From NCBI GenBank assembly GCA_016713925.1, contig JADJOH010000002.1, positions 496,001-560,000 of the forward strand: a stretch of 64,000 bases of DNA, given 5' to 3'. This document shows positions 8,922 through 18,890 of this stretch, in pieces. Made by a program: the position numbers and the translations under genes. This stretch comes from Bacteroidota bacterium. GTDB taxonomy: Bacteria; Bacteroidota; Bacteroidia; AKYH767-A; OLB10. Position 1 is the stretch's first letter, and each line of letters begins with the position of its first letter. Below the pieces are notes generated by a model. That model saw nothing but the letters and a program-made list of their open reading frames with translations, had not been told where the DNA came from and did no database searches.

Positions 8922-10315
8922 GCTTGTTCCAGGAGGGTTTTAATGGGTTGAATCAATTGATCGATATCGCCGGCACCGAGTGTCATGAACACTTCCGGAC
9001 GTTGAATTCTTAATCGTTGAATGACTTCTTCCTTAGATACTCTGTATTTATTGTCAATAGCAATTTTCGAAAACAGCAGATCCGAATCAATGCCGGGAAT
9101 AGGTTCCTCCCTTGCAGGATAGATGTCGAGAAGATACAATGCATCGGCCAGACTCAGACTTTCTGCAAAGCCCTCCATGAAATCACGGGTGCGGGAGAAT
9201 AAATGCGGCTGGAAGGCCACGGTAATTTTACGAGTTGGAAATAACTCGCGGGCAGAAAGTATGGCGGCTCTCAGTTCTTCAGGATGATGTGCATAGTCAT
9301 CAATATAGACGATATCACTTTTTACTACATGATATTGGAAACGTCGTTGTACACCACTGTAAGTTTCCAATGCCTCTTTCAATGAAACCATATCGACACC
9401 TTCTTCCAACGCGATGGCACAGGCAGCAACAGCATTTTCAATGTTATGCCGACCGGGTAATCCTAACGTTAAACCTTCAATCACATAACCCGGTGTCACG
9501 AGATCAAAGCGATAACGACCTTGTTCTACTTTTATATTGGCGCCTACATAATCGGCATGCTTATCCCTGATGGAATAGGTATATTTTTTAGCAGGAGTTG
9601 ACCCGAGATCAAGACCAGATTTATGCACGATGAAACCTTCTGCTTTCACCTGTCCTGCAAACAAACGATAGGTATGCTGCATCTCTTCCGCATTGCCATA
9701 AATATCCAGATGATCGGCATCCATAGAAGTGATGATAGCGGCATAAGGAAACAAAGTCAGGAAGGAGCGGTCGAATTCATCTGCCTCCACCACTATTTCA
9801 TGATTTGGTTTAGAGGCATCGCCCAATAAAAGATTGGAATTATAATTGGTACTTATCCCTCCTAAAAATGCGGTGCAATTCCGTTCAGCTTTATAGAGGA
9901 TATGCGTTAAGATGGAAGAGGTGGTAGTCTTTCCATGTGTACCTGCTACTGCAAACGTTTTAACATCGTTGGTGATAAGACCTAAAACCTGTGATCTTTT
10001 TGCTATCTGATAGCCCTGTTCACGGAAGAAATTCAATTCGTGATGCTGTGCAGGGATGGCAGGTGTTAATACGATGAGTGTTTGTTCCCGCTGAGCGGAC
10101 GCTTTGAATGAAGAAGGAATATTTTCAATCGCATCTTCAAAATGAATCTCCATTCCTTCTTTCCGGAGTTCATCCGTTAAAGGCGTTGAGGAACGATCAT
10201 AGCCGGCCACCTTCATTCCGGACGAGAGAAAATAACGGGCAAGCGCACTCATCCCAATTCCCCCGATACCGAGGAAATAGACTTGAGTAATGGGCTTACC
10301 TGTCGGGTGATTCAT
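8918..10315 (-). CDS. murC: UDP-N-acetylmuramate--L-alanine ligase MurC
   Basis: 465 residues, normal for MurC. N-terminal Rossmann motif GIGGIGMSALARYFL at 16-30, ATP-binding loop GTHGKTTT at 125-132, HPEELRA and AFQPHLFSRTRDF in the C-terminal domain. It adds L-Ala to UDP-MurNAc in the cytoplasm, the first step of stem peptide synthesis. The gene sits 3 bases after murG and overlaps ftsQ by 4 bases. No anomaly seen. Confidence 0.97.
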   Translation of the reverse strand: MNHPTGKPITQVYFLGIGGIGMSALARYFLSSGMKVAGYDRSSTPLTDELRKEGMEIHFEDAIENIPSSFKASAQREQTLIVLTPAIPAQHHELNFFREQGYQIAKRSQVLGLITNDVKTFAVAGTHGKTTTSSILTHILYKAERNCTAFLGGISTNYNSNLLLGDASKPNHEIVVEADEFDRSFLTLFPYAAIITSMDADHLDIYGNAEEMQHTYRLFAGQVKAEGFIVHKSGLDLGSTPAKKYTYSIRDKHADYVGANIKVEQGRYRFDLVTPGYVIEGLTLGLPGRHNIENAVAACAIALEEGVDMVSLKEALETYSGVQRRFQYHVVKSDIVYIDDYAHHPEELRAAILSARELFPTRKITVAFQPHLFSRTRDFMEGFAESLSLADALYLLDIYPAREEPIPGIDSDLLFSKIAIDNKYRVSKEEVIQRLRIQRPEVFMTLGAGDIDQLIQPIKTLLEQA

Positions 10316-10318
10316 TTT

Positions 10319-11470
10319 TTATTTTCGTATGAGTTTTAAAACTTCTTGTGCAATTTCTGCTGCTGCCTCAGGTCGCGCCAGAGGGAGAATATTTTCTGTC
10401 AGCTTTTGTCGATGGGGTAAATCGTTTAAGAGTGCGATGGCTTCCTTCACCAATTTCTCCCCTGCGGCGATATCGGTCACCAGCAATGCGGCTTTTTTAT
10501 TCACCAGCGACATGCAATTTTTTGTTTGATGATCTTCGGCGGCTGTCGGCAATGGAACTAAAATTGAGGGCTTTCCCGCGATACATAATTCCGACACAGT
10601 ACTCGCCCCGGCTCTTGCCACTACAACATCTGCCATAGCATAACCCAGATCCATGCGTGTGATGAAATCAAAAGCCCTTATTCCGGGAGCATTGATTTCC
10701 TCCACAGCTTTTAATGCTTCTGCATGAAATAATTTTCCAGTCTGCCAAAGGACCTGCATGCCTTGTTCTGCTAATTTTTGCAATCCATCGCGAACAGCTC
10801 TGTTGATACTTCGTGCACCCTGACTCCCTCCTACTACCAGCAATGTATTTTTAGCAGGATCCATTCCGAAGAACGCCGCCGCTTCCTCCCGTTTGCCGGC
10901 AATCTGTTTAATATCTTCACGAACCGGATTACCGGTGAAAACAATTTTATGTTTGGGGAAGAATTGTTCCATTCCATCATAAGCCACACAAATAGAGGCA
11001 GCTTTTCTCGATAAAAGTTTATTGGTAATTCCGGGAAAAGAATTTTGTTCCTGAATCAATGTCGGTACACCTTCACGTGATGCCATGAACAGCAAGGGAC
11101 CACTCGCATAGCCTCCTACGCCAACTGCAACATCCGGCTTAAATTCTTTCAGGATAGATTTCGCTTTATTCAGACTTCGCATCAGCTTCACCGGAAAAGT
11201 AAAATTATCGAAACTCAATTCTCTTTTAATTCCTGCAATTGGCAATCCTTTAATGGTATATCCTGCTGCGGGAACTTTCTCCATTTCCATCTTCCCTTCC
11301 GCTCCCACAAAAAGCAGTTGAATGGCAGGATCAATCGCTTTCAAGGCATTGGCAATAGCGATGGCAGGAAAGATATGTCCTCCTGTTCCACCACCACTGA
11401 TGATGACGCGTGTATGTTTATCCTGCGACTGCAACTTCTCTGACTTCGTTTTCTGTTTTATCAATCTCAC
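10319..11470 (-). CDS. murG: Lipid II-forming GlcNAc transferase MurG
   Basis: GT28-family glycosyltransferase that adds GlcNAc to lipid I on the inner face of the membrane. Donor/acceptor loop GGGTGGHIFPA at 26-36, second glycine loop VVGGSQGARSIN near 215, and the UDP-binding ARAGASTVSEL plus PSILVPLPTAAEDHQ typical of the C-terminal lobe. The longest frame starts with GTG at 11470 and overlaps the end of ftsW by 53 bases. A TTG at 11434 would give the short N-terminus usual for MurG, so the start is uncertain. No ATG start is available. Confidence 0.95.
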   Translation of the reverse strand: MRLIKQKTKSEKLQSQDKHTRVIISGGGTGGHIFPAIAIANALKAIDPAIQLLFVGAEGKMEMEKVPAAGYTIKGLPIAGIKRELSFDNFTFPVKLMRSLNKAKSILKEFKPDVAVGVGGYASGPLLFMASREGVPTLIQEQNSFPGITNKLLSRKAASICVAYDGMEQFFPKHKIVFTGNPVREDIKQIAGKREEAAAFFGMDPAKNTLLVVGGSQGARSINRAVRDGLQKLAEQGMQVLWQTGKLFHAEALKAVEEINAPGIRAFDFITRMDLGYAMADVVVARAGASTVSELCIAGKPSILVPLPTAAEDHQTKNCMSLVNKKAALLVTDIAAGEKLVKEAIALLNDLPHRQKLTENILPLARPEAAAEIAQEVLKLIRK

Positions 11471-12596
11471 TGCTTACACTCAGAATAATACCGAGGGCAG
11501 CACTTGTAAACCAAATGGATGTTCCTCCCATACTGAGCATGGGCAGTGGCTGACCGGTTACCGGAAATAGATTCACTGCAACGGCCATATTAATCAATGC
11601 CTGAAATACCAGACTAAATGCACAACCGATAGTAATCATCGCCGCAAAGGCCCGTTCAGTTTTTCGGACAATCTGCAGCGCCCTGTAGAAAAGTAAGAGG
11701 TAGAGGAAGACGATGATTCCTCCTCCTGCTAAACCATATTCTTCCACGATGATGGCGAAAATAAAATCCGAATAGGGATGCGGAAGAAAATTCCGTTGCT
11801 CACTATTACCCGGACCTTTTCCAATGAGTCCGCCCGTAGCAATCGCAATTTTCGCCTGCTGCACCTGGTAATTTCCCTGATCACTTCCTTCACTGAAATT
11901 TTCGATACGTGCTTTCCATGTTTCAATACGTCCTTCATAGCCGGTGAGATAGGCGATCATTAAAAACAATGCGAAAATACCCACCGCAATTCCAACCATC
12001 GATAGGATATACTTCAAACTGATACGACCGATGAACATGAGGATGACACAAGTGGTAAACAGCACCGCAGCGGTTGAGAAGTTCGCCGGTAATATCAATC
12101 CGCAAACCAAACCTACCGGAATAATAATCGGCACAAAGGCACTCTTGAAATCCTTGATATTATCCTGTTTCTTCGAGAGCATTCGGGCGACATAGAGAAT
12201 CAATGCCACCTTCGCAAAATCGGAAGTCTGGAAGGAAAGATTCACAATCGGTAAGGTCAGCCATCTGCTCGCTTCATTGATATTACTTCCCATCAGCAAG
12301 GTCATGAACAGGAGCGGGATGGCGATGATGATGCCGAGATTGGCGATGCGTGAATAAAACGTATACTTCACAAAATGTCCGATGTACATCAGTACAAAAC
12401 CAAGAATCATAATGATGCCGTGCTTGAACAAATAATACTCTGTATTTCCCGACTGGTATTTATACGCCAGCGTACCTGTTGAACTATAAACAGCCAGTAT
12501 ACTCATAATACTCAGCAGTATTACGATGAGCCAGATGGTGCGGTCACCTCTAAAATACGATTCGAGCCAGGTCATGCCTTGGGAATGATTTAACAC
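11418..12596 (-). CDS. ftsW: Peptidoglycan glycosyltransferase FtsW
   Basis: 392 residues of the SEDS family with about ten hydrophobic segments (for example LIVILLSIMSILAVYSSTG, IIMILGFVLMYIG, ILSMVGIAVGIFALFLMIAYL). The signature FPVTGQPLPMLSMGGTS near 345-361 contains the conserved PMLSxGGTS loop. It polymerises lipid II at the septum together with FtsI. Its position between murD and murG in the dcw operon favours FtsW over RodA. It starts 8 bases after the murD stop. Confidence 0.96.
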   Translation of the reverse strand: MLNHSQGMTWLESYFRGDRTIWLIVILLSIMSILAVYSSTGTLAYKYQSGNTEYYLFKHGIIMILGFVLMYIGHFVKYTFYSRIANLGIIIAIPLLFMTLLMGSNINEASRWLTLPIVNLSFQTSDFAKVALILYVARMLSKKQDNIKDFKSAFVPIIIPVGLVCGLILPANFSTAAVLFTTCVILMFIGRISLKYILSMVGIAVGIFALFLMIAYLTGYEGRIETWKARIENFSEGSDQGNYQVQQAKIAIATGGLIGKGPGNSEQRNFLPHPYSDFIFAIIVEEYGLAGGGIIVFLYLLLFYRALQIVRKTERAFAAMITIGCAFSLVFQALINMAVAVNLFPVTGQPLPMLSMGGTSIWFTSAALGIILSVSSEIDKTENEVREVAVAG

Positions 12597-12604
12597 TATA
12601 AATA

Positions 12605-13948
12605 TTATAAATTACGTACTGCTGCCTTGAACTTACGTCCGCGATCTTCGTAGTTCTCGAACAAATCGAAACTGGCGCAAGCCGGAGATAACAATACAGC
12701 ATCGCCTTTTTTTCCTAACCGATAAGCTGCCTGCACCGCTTCCTCTGCCGAACCGGATTCAACAATAACAGGAACGATATCACGGAAAGCCTGAATGATT
12801 TTTTCATTGTCGGTGCCTAAGCAAACAATGGCTTTCACTCTGGTTTTAACAAGTTCGAGCAACATCGCATAGTCATTGCCTTTATCCACACCACCTGCGA
12901 TCCAGATGGTAGGTTGTTTCATGCTCTCTAAAGCATACCAGGTCGAATTGACATTGGTCGCTTTGGAGTCGTTGATGAAATCAATACCGTGAACAGTACT
13001 TACTGCTTCCAGTCGATGTTCCACATTTTCGAAATCAGAGAAACTCTCGCGGACGGCATCTTTGCGAATATCAAGGACGCGACCCGCTATTCCGGCTGCC
13101 ATTGAGTTATACAGGTTGTGTTTACCCGGAGGGCCAGATCGTGAATGGACATAGTGAATGGTTGGTTATTGGTTAGAATACAGAGTTGTTCGTTTTCAAG
13201 CCATGCGCTCATACCTTCTTTCTGCTTTATGCTGAAAGGAGAGCAGGTCATGGGTGTACTTATTTGTGCGAGATGTTGCATCGTGAGTGCGTCGTCGGCA
13301 CAATAGATGAAGGCATCTTCAGGATGTTGATTTTGGAGTATCCGGAATTTAGATTGGATATAATTTTCTAATTTGTACTCATAGCGATCGAGATGATCGG
13401 GAGTGATATTGGTGAGGATGGCGATATCCGCTCTGAAGTCATAGCAGCCATCCAACTGGAAACTGGACAATTCCAGCACATAGTAATCGTGTTTTTCCTC
13501 TGCTACCTGTCGCGCGAAGCTCTTACCTACATTTCCTCCGAGACCGGCATTCAATCCGGCCTTGGTCAACATATGATAAGTGAGCAATGTCGTAGTGGTC
13601 TTACCGTTAGTGCCGGTAATGCATATGGTCGTTGCATCCGTATGACGACCGGCAAATTCAATTTCAGAAATCACCGGAATTCCCGCAGCAGCAATACTCT
13701 TGATGATGGCTGCTTTCTCCGGGATGCCGGGGCTTTTAATCACCTCTGTCGCATCAAGCAGTTTCCCCACTGTATGCTGACCTTCTTCAAAAGCAATATT
13801 GCGTTCTACTAATTCCTTCCTGTATTTCTCAGCAATCTTCCACTATCCGAAACAAACACCTCTAACCCCAACTGCTGAGCGAGAATAGCCGATCCACGCC
13901 GCTTTCAGCAGCACCGAGAATCACTATTTTTCCATTCAGCTTAGTCAT
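12605..13948 (-). CDS. murD: UDP-MurNAc-L-Ala--D-Glu ligase MurD, broken by three single-base deletions
   Basis: Three frames must be joined to recover a normal MurD of about 448 residues. The N-terminus (MTKLNGKIVILGAAESGV) starts at 13948. Frame breaks occur near 13894-13895 (restoring one G gives GVGSAILAQQLG), near 13838-13839 (restoring one A gives SDSGKIAEKYRK) and near 13125-13127 (restoring one G gives LRGKHNLYNSMAAG). The middle frame (13087-13770) has the ATP loop GTNGKTTTT and NITPDHLDRY; the last (12605-13102) has INDSKATNVNSTWYAL and LLSPACASFDLF. All breaks are single missing bases in short runs. MurD is essential and no second copy is visible, so consensus error is more likely than gene loss. 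The start lies 8 bases after mraY. Confidence 0.9.
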
Positions 13949-13956
13949 GTTGTTTC

Positions 13957-15213
13957 TTATCGCAGTTTGAGGGTTACAATACTTAATACAGCCAGCATAA
14001 TTCCAACGATCCAAAAGCGGGTAACGATTTTCGACTCATGGTAACCCAGCTTTTGATAATGATGGTGCAATGGTGACATCTTCAGAATGCGACGACCTTC
14101 ACCAAATCTTTTCTTTGTATATTTAAAATAACTGACCTGAGCCATTACAGATAAATTCTCCACGAGGAAGATGCCGCAGATGATTGGTATTAATAATTCC
14201 TTCCGGACAGCAATGGCGAAGACGGCGATGATTCCACCTAAGGCCAGACTTCCTGTATCTCCCATGAACACCTGTGCAGGGAAGGAATTATACCATAAAA
14301 ATCCAACACAGGCTCCTACAAAAGCACTCATGAAAACCATGAGCTCGCCGGTATTGGGTATATACATGATGTTTAGATAATCGGCAAAAACCGCATTACC
14401 GGAAACATAAGCGAATACAGCAAGGGTCGCACCAATGATGGCACTGGTCCCTGTGGCTAATCCGTCGATTCCGTCTGTTATATTAGCACCATTGGAAACT
14501 GCGGTGATGATGAATGTCACAATGAGAATGAAAAACAAGGGCAGCATCCAGCTCTTACTATCTCCCGCCCAATCTACCAGACGCGCATAATCAAATTCAT
14601 TGTTCTTCAGAAAGGGAATGGTGGTCTTGGTGGATTTCTCATTCACACCGGAAAACAAGAATCCGTCTTTATTTCCGAGATCATCAACGATATTACTCTG
14701 CTGATCGACAACAATACGGTTATTGCTCATCTTCTCCCGCACCACTACATTCGGATTAAAATACAATACGGAACCGATGATTAAACCCAGACCCACTTGT
14801 CCGACTAACTTCGATTTCGCACGTAAACCTTCCTTATCCTTTTTAAACACTTTAATATAATCATCCAGAAAACCGATGAAGCCCAGCCAAAGCGTGCAAA
14901 TAATCATGATGATGATATACACATTATCCAATCGGGTGAAGAGGATCGTCGGAATAAGAATCGCAGCGATGATGATCAATCCTCCCATGGTAGGTGTTCC
15001 CTGCTTTTGCTTTTGTCCGTCGAGACCGAGATCGCGAATGGTTTCTCCCACCTGCATGCGGAGCAGATGACGAATAATTCTCTTTCCTAAAAACAAGGTG
15101 ATCACCAGCGAAGTGATAATCGCCATCGACGCTCTGAAAGAAAGGAAGCGGAACACACCGGCACCGGGGATGTCGTACGCTTTATCGAGATAATCAAAGA
15201 GGTAATAGAGCAT
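13957..15213 (-). CDS. mraY: Phospho-MurNAc-pentapeptide transferase MraY
   Basis: 418 residues, about ten membrane helices. It transfers phospho-MurNAc-pentapeptide to undecaprenyl phosphate, making lipid I. Conserved motifs: GTPTMGGLIII near 74-84, the metal-binding FLDDYIK near 115-121, NITDGIDGLATG near 245, and MGDTGSLALGG near 319. The region at about 160-215 is an extra segment with charged and polar residues, as often seen in Bacteroidota MraY. It lies 3 bases after the murE stop. Confidence 0.97.
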   Translation of the reverse strand: MLYYLFDYLDKAYDIPGAGVFRFLSFRASMAIITSLVITLFLGKRIIRHLLRMQVGETIRDLGLDGQKQKQGTPTMGGLIIIAAILIPTILFTRLDNVYIIIMIICTLWLGFIGFLDDYIKVFKKDKEGLRAKSKLVGQVGLGLIIGSVLYFNPNVVVREKMSNNRIVVDQQSNIVDDLGNKDGFLFSGVNEKSTKTTIPFLKNNEFDYARLVDWAGDSKSWMLPLFFILIVTFIITAVSNGANITDGIDGLATGTSAIIGATLAVFAYVSGNAVFADYLNIMYIPNTGELMVFMSAFVGACVGFLWYNSFPAQVFMGDTGSLALGGIIAVFAIAVRKELLIPIICGIFLVENLSVMAQVSYFKYTKKRFGEGRRILKMSPLHHHYQKLGYHESKIVTRFWIVGIMLAVLSIVTLKLR

Positions 15214-15216
15214 GGT

Positions 15217-16674
15217 TTAGCAGAGTTCTAATGATTCTTCGAGCACTTGTTTGTCGTCGAAGGGATATTTAACACCTTTTATTTCCTGATATTTTTCGTG
15301 GCCTTTTCCGGCAAGGAGGATAATGTCTCCCGGCTTGGCTAAGGCGCAGGCGGTTCTGATGGCCTCACGGCGATCCGTTACCGAAAGCACCTTTTTCATT
15401 TGATGTATGGGTACACCGGTTTTCATCTCCGCAATGATTGCATCCGGATCTTCACTGCGCGGATTATCAGAAGTCAGGATGACGCGGTCACTTTGTTCGC
15501 AGGCAATTGCCGCCATTTGCGGACGCTTTCCTGCATCTCGATCTCCTCCGCAACCTACGATGGTAATCACCTGCTCCTTTCCTGCACGAATATCATTGAT
15601 GGTTAACAGTACATTCTTTAAAGCATCCGGGGTATGTGCATAGTCCACGATTCCGGTCACTCCCTGCTGACTGTTAATTTGCTCAAAGCGTCCTTCAGGT
15701 GGTAAAAGTGTACTGAGTGCGGTGAGAACATGCAGTTTTTCTTCTCCTAACAGCAAGGCCGTAACGTAAACTCCTAATAAGTTATAGGCGTTAAATGTCC
15801 CGGCCAGACGGCACAACACATCATTGCCATCGATGCTGATCAGCAATCCGGAGATCGTACTTTCCAGGACTTTTGCTTTATAATCAGCGACACCCATCAA
15901 TCCGAAAGTCTTTACTTTGGCTTTGGTGTTCTGCACCATGATCCGGCCATTTCTGTCGTCGGCATTTATAATCGCGAAGGCATCAGCAGGCAATAGATCG
16001 AAGAACCCTTTTTTTGCACGGATGTATTCGTCAAATGTTTTATGGTAATCGAGATGATCTCTGGTGATATTAGTAAACAATCCTCCTGCAAACTCAAGAC
16101 CTGCAATACGGTGTTGTACGATAGCATGCGAACTCACTTCCATGAAGCAATAGGTACATCCTGCTTCCACCATCTTCGCCAACAGCGCATTCAATTGCAG
16201 CGGATCAGGTGTAGTATGTGTAGCAGCGAGCTCCAGGTCATTCACGAAATTGCGAACGGTACTGAGGAGTCCGGTTTTATGTCCGAGTTGACGAAACACC
16301 GAATACAATAATGAAACCGTAGTGGTTTTACCATTCGTACCGGTCACACCAATCAGTTTTAATTTAGAAGAAGGCTGATCGTAATAATTGGAACAAATAA
16401 TCGCAAGCGCATAGGAAGAATCTTTCACACGAACAAAAGTGATTCCGGGAATCATCTCCGCAGGCATCTCCTCACAAACTACTGCGACTGCACCTTTAGC
16501 AATAACCTCTTTAATAAAATCATGACCATCGCTCTTACTTCCACGCACGGCCACGAAGAGTGTTCCCTCACTCACCTGACGGGAGTCAAAGCATATTTTA
16601 TCTATAGAGATAGTGGTAACACCACTAAGCTCCTCGATGCCGGTCTTGTAAAGAAGATCGCTGAGTAATTTCAT
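15217..16674 (-). CDS. murE: UDP-MurNAc-tripeptide synthetase MurE
   Basis: 485 residues. ATP loop GVTGTNGKTTTV at 109-120, MEVSSHAI near 168, NITRDHLDYH near 193 and the GCGGDRDAGKRPQMA block near 379. The motif SDNPRSEDP contains the DNPR signature that marks meso-diaminopimelate specificity, so this organism likely has DAP-type peptidoglycan. The start codon shares a base with the ftsI stop (TAATG), showing translational coupling. Confidence 0.97.
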   Translation of the reverse strand: MKLLSDLLYKTGIEELSGVTTISIDKICFDSRQVSEGTLFVAVRGSKSDGHDFIKEVIAKGAVAVVCEEMPAEMIPGITFVRVKDSSYALAIICSNYYDQPSSKLKLIGVTGTNGKTTTVSLLYSVFRQLGHKTGLLSTVRNFVNDLELAATHTTPDPLQLNALLAKMVEAGCTYCFMEVSSHAIVQHRIAGLEFAGGLFTNITRDHLDYHKTFDEYIRAKKGFFDLLPADAFAIINADDRNGRIMVQNTKAKVKTFGLMGVADYKAKVLESTISGLLISIDGNDVLCRLAGTFNAYNLLGVYVTALLLGEEKLHVLTALSTLLPPEGRFEQINSQQGVTGIVDYAHTPDALKNVLLTINDIRAGKEQVITIVGCGGDRDAGKRPQMAAIACEQSDRVILTSDNPRSEDPDAIIAEMKTGVPIHQMKKVLSVTDRREAIRTACALAKPGDIILLAGKGHEKYQEIKGVKYPFDDKQVLEESLELC

Positions 16675-18463
16675 TAACCGAGTTCGATGATAATGCGCTG
16701 TCCCTTTTCCAGCTTTGTTCCGGGTTGAATAGATTGACGAATCACTGCACCCCTGCCGATGGGCTTCACTTGTAATCCCTGATTCTCGAGGAGATACATG
16801 GCATCACGTAAGCCCATGCCTTTTACATTGGGTACTTTATTGTAATCAGGAGTGAAGGCCTGCTGCGCAGAAGAGACCCATCCATTGGAAGGACCTTTGT
16901 ATTTCACTTCTAGATTTCTTGTTTTTCCGGCGATGGTATACTGCGCATGTTTAATATGCGATGCAGTTCCGGTAGTGACTACTTCTTCGAGCAGTTGACG
17001 CGCTTTCTTAATCGTAGCAGGCGAACAAATAGATTCCGCGATCACTTTACCCGAAAACTGTTGCACCACATGACCTTTGTTCCTGATTTCTTTTACAAAC
17101 AGAGGTTGCACCATCTTTCCATTGTTCGCGACGGCATTATAGAACGTCAGCAATTGTAAGGGTGTCAGTTTGGATTCGTACCCGATAGAGATAAAGGCAA
17201 GGATACCTTCGACCAGTCCTTCTCCTTCGTGCCTTTCAATCTGGGTGCCGGCTCGCCGGGAATTTGCAAGGAAAGCTGATCGGCCACATGCATAGCTTTC
17301 AGACGATCAATAAAAAGTTGCGGATTCTTGCTATAATGTTTCATCGCAATGCGGGAGATGCCGACATTGGAAGAAACCGCGAATGCCTTCTTTACAGACA
17401 CACGACCATAGCCCCCTTCGTGCGAATCTCTCATCTTAATTCCACCTGCGAGTAACATCTCTCCGCCAAACGTATCGGTAGAATCATCGAGGTCCACATA
17501 ACCATCTTCCATAGCCGCCATCAACGTGGCCAGCTTAAATGTAGAACCCGGCTCCGAGCCCTGACCGATCGCATAATTAAATTCCTCCTTGTAATTATCT
17601 TCATCATCGGCACGCTTCAGGTTAGCGATCGCTTTAATATGACCTGTTGAAACTTCCATCAGAATCGCGCAACCCATATCTGCATCGTGTTCACGCAACT
17701 GATTCAGCAATGCATTTTCAGCTACATCCTGCAGGTTCAGATCAATCGTGGTCACCACATCACTGCCGTCAAGAGGTTCAATCTCATTTTCGGTATTCAC
17801 CGGTTTCCATACGCCACCTGCTATACGTTGCATCAATCGCTTTCCGGTAGTGCCACGCTGATGACTTTCAAAAGCACTTTCAATTCCCACCGACTCCACT
17901 TCCTTATTGGCCATCTTATAACCAATCGTTCGTGAAGCCAATAATTTAAACGGCTTCTCTCTTCGACTCAGCTGATCCACGATGAGTCCGCCCTTATTTT
18001 TTCCCAAACGGAAGAGCGGAAAAGTGCGCAAGGCCTTTTGTTCTTTATAAGAAATATTCCGCTTCAACAATAAATAACGATCACCTTCGCGACGCGCTTC
18101 CTTCAAAATTCTCTTATACTCCTGTTTTGATTTATCCTTAAAAAGATCCGACAAACAAAGCGCGAGTGAATCCACTTTCTCATTAAACAGATCCTTCTTC
18201 AGTCCACCGGCTTGCAAATCCACATGCACATCGTAGCGCGGCAATGATGTCGCCAGCAGACTACCATCGCTTGCATAAATATTGCCACGCATGGGAGGAA
18301 TGCTGCGGTAAGAAAGTGTCAGACTATCCTTCTTACTCTTCCAGTACTCGCCCTCCGCTATCTGCAGATAACCGACACGTGCAATGATCGCCAAACCAAA
18401 CAGCACGAATCCCGCGAAGACGAGATACCCTCTGATCAATATGTCATTTTTCTTTTCAGCCAA
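16674..18463 (-). CDS. ftsI: Division transpeptidase FtsI (PBP3-type) with PASTA domain; frameshifted and internally short
   Basis: Two frames join at AAA 17193-17195; one extra A there (T on the coding strand) gives LPFISIGYESKLTPLQLLTFYNAV. Features in order: membrane helix at about 12-32, PBP dimerisation domain, transpeptidase with active-site STFK at 307-310 and SSN near 365, then a PASTA domain (VPNVKGMGLRDAMYLLENQG) at the C-terminus. The third transpeptidase motif, normally KTG, reads KTR (R codon 16917-16919). Sequence then runs almost directly into the pre-PASTA linker, so roughly 90-100 residues of the usual transpeptidase end seem absent. The joined product is about 596 residues against roughly 700 expected for this family. 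It crosslinks septal peptidoglycan in the periplasm with FtsW. Likely a sequence or assembly fault in an essential gene. Confidence 0.88.
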
Positions 18464-18491
18464 AACGTTGGAGTATTAACACTATCTGGAT

Positions 18492-18890
18492 TTAATTTTT
18501 AGTTACTTTACGAAGCAATATTTTCTTGGGAGCTACTGTCGACTCCTTCACGCCTCTGGTTTGAATCGCTCCTGCTACTTCTGTCAACTTGGAGCGATAC
18601 ATCAACTCTGATCGTCCGGTGATAAACTCGGAGCGAAGTTCCTTCAGGTCTTTTTCAGTACGATCGATATCACGAATTGTCTTTTCGGCGAGATAGCTAT
18701 TTCCGATATACACCAGGGCCAGCAGGAAGAGGAAGAACAGATAGGGCATCAAAATCATCACCGCTTTCCGATCAAAGAGACTAAACACATTCACGATCCG
18801 AATAAACTTCCGTGCAGCATTCTCACCGGAGCTCTTCTTCTTTACAGGCTCCTCCTTACTCACGGGTATGGGTTGACGAATTTTATTCAT
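18492..18890 (-). CDS. ftsL: FtsL-like divisome protein
   Basis: 132 residues: a basic cytoplasmic tail, one membrane helix at about 45-65 (VMILMPYLFFLFLLALVYIGN), then a short coiled-coil (IRDIDRTEKDLKELRSEF). This is the FtsL/DivIC layout, and it lies between rsmH and ftsI where ftsL belongs. Sequence similarity among FtsL proteins is weak, so the call rests on architecture and position. It overlaps rsmH by 4 bases and precedes ftsI by 28 bases. Bacteroidota databases often name it FtsL-like protein. Confidence 0.82.
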   Translation of the reverse strand: MNKIRQPIPVSKEEPVKKKSSGENAARKFIRIVNVFSLFDRKAVMILMPYLFFLFLLALVYIGNSYLAEKTIRDIDRTEKDLKELRSEFITGRSELMYRSKLTEVAGAIQTRGVKESTVAPKKILLRKVTKN

